DNA of 64,000 nucleotides, from the NCBI GenBank assembly GCA_002189035.1, contig CM007990.1:4092001-4156000 (forward strand), in the 5' to 3' direction. The notes beneath the pieces are model-generated. The model was not told the origin of the DNA. It searched no databases and worked only from the letters and a program-made list of their open reading frames with translations. The translations under genes were made by a program, and so were the position numbers. This DNA comes from Utricularia gibba (Eukaryota > Streptophyta > Magnoliopsida > Lamiales > Lentibulariaceae). Below, piece after piece: positions 60,930-64,000 of this stretch. Position 1 is the first letter of the stretch; every line of letters begins with the position of its first letter.

Positions 60930-62094
60930 TTTGGGAATCAAATGGAAAACAACAACTCGCAATTCAAACTTCCGAACGATTCTCCACAAAAAAAAGGCCT
61001 CGCGATGGAGCACGAGTGGAAAAGCTGACCGTTCGAGTGAAATTTGAAATTTTCGAACAGCGCTCTTCGCTGTGAATTTCAAACGGTGGGGTTCCGTGTA
61101 TATTATTATCATTATTTTGTCCTTTTTTAAATCATTTTATTTATACATCGACAGACACGCCAATATTCATAATTATATATATTTCATAAAAGTGTCAAAA
61201 ATGTATTATAATTAAATTATTGAAGTTTAAATAACTGTAAAACAAGTACTTAATTAGTTTGGTGTGTTTAGTAAATAAGTTGCGATTATTTGAATACATT
61301 TAGTAGGAATATTTAAAAATGAAGGTTTATGAATAAATTATATTAGATAAAAAAATTTGATACTATATAAAAAATTTACATAGAAAATGAGTTTATGTAA
61401 ACCATCAGACAAAGGTTTTATGCAATTATACGCATAATATGTAAAAACAAGTATATAAATCCTTCAATTATATTTATAAAAACTATTCTCGCACATGATT
61501 TTTATTAATCTAACAAGTTTTAGATTTTTTTTTTCAATTATTCTAAACATATTTTGAATATAATTTATATAATATATATCAATCACATTTCAAATTCTAA
61601 CCATATAGCATATATTACTTTAATTAATTAAATTAATTTACCAAATCTCATTTTAGTGTTTTAAAAACAATAGTTCGATCATCATTCAATGGTTTAAGAT
61701 AATTATTGGATTAAATTAGAATCATTCTAAAAATAATGGAAAAATAAAGTATGACTCAATCATGATTCAATCACGATTCAACTGCAATTCAATCATTATT
61801 TGATCATGATTTAACTACAATTTTAAATCATTATTTGATATTTTTTTCATAATAAAAATATTAAAAAAAATTTGAAAAAAAAAACAATCAATTCAATCAT
61901 GATTTATATTATAATTGAACTGTTGAAACTATCAATTATTTGTACTCGTGATTCATGTTTTTTTTTTCATTAATTTAAACACTGCATCATTTCAATTCGT
62001 AAAACTGAACTAAAATTTTACGAATAAAATTGGAGTTTTAAATGGAAATTATGGATGAAATCAAACACAACAAAATACATGGTGGGAATGTGAG
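60930..62094. other. Kinesin promoter side and AT-rich DNA
   Basis: The first 200 bp probably hold the kinesin leader and promoter. About 61140-62040 is AT-rich; 61740-61960 contains imperfect repeats of 'CAATCATGATTCAA'. No gene. Confidence 0.45.
61740..61960. repeat. Degenerate 'AATCATGATTCAA' repeat
   Basis: Imperfect copies of (T)CAATCATGATT(C)AA lie near 61756, 61770, 61790, 61800 and 61890. The core AATCATGATT is self-complementary, so copies can pair. It resembles AT-rich low-complexity repeat rather than a mobile element. Confidence 0.5.
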
Positions 62095-63323
62095 CTACAA
62101 CCGTCTTGAATATCCAGATCCTCCACACCTTTTGCAGAGTACAAGACCTGCAACAACAACACCGGCATCAGTTTGAATGCAATGTCACTGAAATTTCTTC
62201 ACTAAATGAGCTTAACCTGTACCTGCACCTTTGCAAACTTTACAATCAACAACCCCTGTTTCCACCTTCATCTTGCCCTCAATGCAGAAGACGCATTTCG
62301 TTCCTCCTATCCTACCAAACAACACTTTCTCAGTGTGTGGAAACCCAAAACCGCATAGAACGAACACCGTCGATCAGGATCAGGGACTGGTAATTGAAGT
62401 GTAGCACTAGTGCTTCACTCAACAAGGGTCATTCAACTTCATGGAAAAGGTTTCAGTTTATAATACACTCTCTCAGTGTGTCAAACCCAAACTGCATAGA
62501 ACGAACATCGCCTTTGTTGTGACGAAAAGAAAGTGCTCAACAGTCAAACTTCAAGTTAAGGATCAGGGGCAGAAAATGGAAGTGTAGCACTAGTGCTTGC
62601 TTGCTTTACTCAACAAGGGTCACTCAACTTCAAGGTAAAGGTTTCAGTTTATATAATACGCACTCCTAGAAGCCAATAAGCAATGCTCTTTGAAAAAGTG
62701 CATGTTCTGAAAAATGGAATTCAAAAGGCTTTCTAAGGAGATAGGATGAAGAAGTAGCTATAGCATACCGTTTCCAGCACATCTCTCGCAGGGTACAGGG
62801 TCTCCCTGCAAATTCCCACACAATGATTTCAATAAGAATTCAATGTTAGCAGAAGAGGATTTCATAATCGCACAAGTATCCAATCACTCTGGGGCATCAG
62901 AACTCAAAATCACGCCTGCAGAAACTTACGGAAATCAAATTGAGCATATAGATTTTAAGACTTGAGGCAAAGAACAATCAGAAACTGAAATAAAGTACGA
63001 AGCATTTGATCAAACACCTTGAGGCCAAGAAACAGGGAGGCAACAATGGCGGCCATTACGCTGACCGTGAGAACAACTGTCTGAGTATCCACCGCCGGCG
63101 ATTCGAATCCGGTGAAGAGAAAAATGGGGCGACTTGAAATCGTGGGATGAAGGCATTCGCCAAGCCGCCGCTGGGAAAGTAAACAAGACGCCGGGGACGA
63201 GGATAAGACTGGGAAATGTGAGTTATTACACGTGACAGTTTGGGGGAGAGATGAATTCATCCACAACGGTGATTCAGAAACTGACGTCCGTGGCGCCGGA
63301 TAGGGCGATGGAGTTGCTGCCAT
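62095..63323 (-). CDS. Plastid DnaJ-type zinc-finger (CxxCxGxG) protein
   Basis: Four exons: 63323-63018, 62805-62769, 62306-62223, 62147-62095; 159 residues. The first 75 or so residues are Ser/Pro/Thr-rich with few acidic residues ([20 protein letters not shown]), a plastid transit peptide. One membrane segment follows (about 80-101, [19 protein letters not shown]). The C-terminus has four Cys-pair repeats ([32 protein letters not shown]), which bind two zinc ions in DnaJ proteins; there is no J domain. Relatives such as LQY1 and PSA2-type proteins act in thylakoid complex assembly or thiol chemistry; the exact role is inferred. Intron 2 holds a tandem duplication of roughly 150-200 bp. It shares a 149-bp gap with the divergent gene at 63473. 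Confidence 0.85.
62324..62668. repeat. Imperfect tandem duplication inside an intron
   Basis: Two copies (about 62324..62466 and 62467..62668) share, in order, CTCAGTGTGT, GCATAGAACGAACA, GATCAGG, GAAGTGTAGCACTAGTGCTT, CTCAACAAGGGTCA, TCAACTTCA and GGTTTCAGTTTATA. The second copy has an extra segment of about 55 bp. Confidence 0.85.
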
Positions 63324-63472
63324 CGGAGATCAACAGCTTGAGCCGATATGTGGAGCTCCATTTTTTGCATATTTAGAAATCGTAACCCCCAAATTTTAAC
63401 AGTCACCGCACGCACATAAAAAGCTTATCCATCTCGTTAAATGTAAGCTTCCGTTCCCGATTCCCCTGAAAA
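63324..63472. promoter_or_regulatory. Divergent promoter shared by two plastid-protein genes
   Basis: Only 149 bp separate the start codons of the zinc-finger gene (minus) and the trigger-factor-like gene (plus). Both transcripts must start in this gap, so their control regions overlap. Confidence 0.65.
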
Positions 63473-64000
63473 ATGGAAGCCTGCTTCTGCACAGCCGCTC
63501 GAGCATTTTTCCATTTCAGCGATTCCACTTCTTCATCATCTTCTACTAATTTTTCAATACCTTCATTGCCTTGTTCTTTTTCGAGCCATATCTTGGTGCC
63601 CAGCAAAGCATTTCGCAATCTCGGTACGAGAGATTTGACCCGCTTAGTGCCATCCGCTGCACCGCCTACTGCAGAGGCCCCTGTTGATATTCAAGTCACA
63701 GAAACCCAGAACCCAATTCAAGAGTCGGTTCATTTTCCCTTATCTCTTTAGACTGTGTGGCATTCCTCTATTTTCCATGCCACTGAACTCTTGAAGTTCT
63801 TCAGGTCAGGTTGAGTGTACAAGTTCCCACTCAAGTTTGCGATGATTGCTACAAGAAAGTCCTCAGAGAGCTCACAAAGAGAGCAAAGGTTTGATCTTTT
63901 TCCCCTTTTCATTTCCAATTCACAAACTAGCTCTGCCCTTGTAGTCATGGCCTCCAATTTCAGGTCCCCGGGTTTCGTCCTGGAAATATGTTCCGGAGGA
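63473..64000 (+). CDS. Trigger-factor-like chaperone, plastid, 5' part only
   Basis: Exons 63473..63727, 63805..63888 and 63964 onward; the gene runs off the right edge, so the annotation is partial. The first exon is Ser-rich with a Cys/Ala-rich start (MEACFCTAARAFFHF) and looks like a plastid transit peptide. The next exons read VRLSVQVPTQVCDDCYKKVL, RELTKRAK and VPGFRPGNM; the last is the ribosome-binding 'GFRxGx' signature of trigger factor N-terminal domains. The usual role is to bind emerging chains at the ribosome exit. Some plant copies hold only this N-terminal domain, and I cannot tell which form this is. Phases agree at both introns (GT 63728, AG 63804; GT 63889, AG 63963). Confidence 0.78.

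Noticed and set aside
1-64000. CRISPR arrays, operons, tRNA or rRNA genes
   Set aside because: None seen. The window is plant nuclear DNA; a covariance-model tRNA scan, which I could not run, would be needed to exclude tRNAs firmly.

Overview
This window is nuclear DNA from a flowering plant, most likely a eudicot. It shows short GT-AG introns, AT-rich intergenic DNA, plant-only families (DYW PPR protein, TMK receptor kinase, LHW-type bHLH, KIN-12 kinesin, type I MADS) and decayed Ty1/copia and Mutator-like remnants. I could not fix the species. Exon coordinates were worked out by hand from reading frame, splice dinucleotides and remembered family sequences, without transcripts.

Layout. 1-8.2 kb (+): an acidic repeat protein, an AGL80-like MADS gene and a DYW-class PPR gene. 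9.2-12.0 kb (-): POT1, the telomere single-strand binding protein. 12-15 kb: repeat-rich, with a dead MuDR-like transposase. 15.0-16.3 kb (+): a CDR1-like aspartic protease. 18.2-21.5 kb (-): plastid SppA protease. 23.2-24.6 kb (+): a GH17 beta-1,3-glucanase. 25.7-26.7 kb: a dead copia pol fragment. 28.6-29.4 kb (+): a small membrane/coiled-coil protein. 30.0-33.0 kb (-): TMK receptor kinase. 35.0-38.4 kb (-): LHW-like bHLH. 39.8-41.9 kb (-): farnesylated type I DnaJ. 43.3-43.8 kb (+): LEA_2/NHL protein. 45.6-46.7 kb (+): GT14 glycosyltransferase. 48.0-50.5 kb (-): outer envelope protein OEP39. 51.4-52.4 kb (-): a decayed OEP61 gene. 53.2-60.9 kb (-): kinesin KIN-12. 62.1-63.3 kb (-): a plastid DnaJ-type zinc-finger protein. 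63.5 kb to the right edge (+): the start of a trigger-factor-like gene.

Plant genes do not form operons, so neighbours need not act together. Two groupings still stand out. Several products go to plastids (SppA, OEP39, dead OEP61, the zinc-finger protein, the trigger-factor-like protein), and the last two share a 149-bp divergent promoter. The set DnaJ / GT14 / OEP39 / OEP61 / KIN-12 looks like an ancestral gene neighbourhood that I recall being split between two duplicated regions of Arabidopsis (chromosomes 3 and 5).

Most useful observations: three GC-AG introns forced by reading frame (two in SppA, one in KIN-12); three genes each broken by one missing base in a G/C run, which suggests consensus errors; a hidden last exon giving the glucanase a GPI-type hydrophobic tail; an 84-nt in-frame, stop-free intron in POT1; and short introns in two families that usually lack them. 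I found no wholly new biological system.
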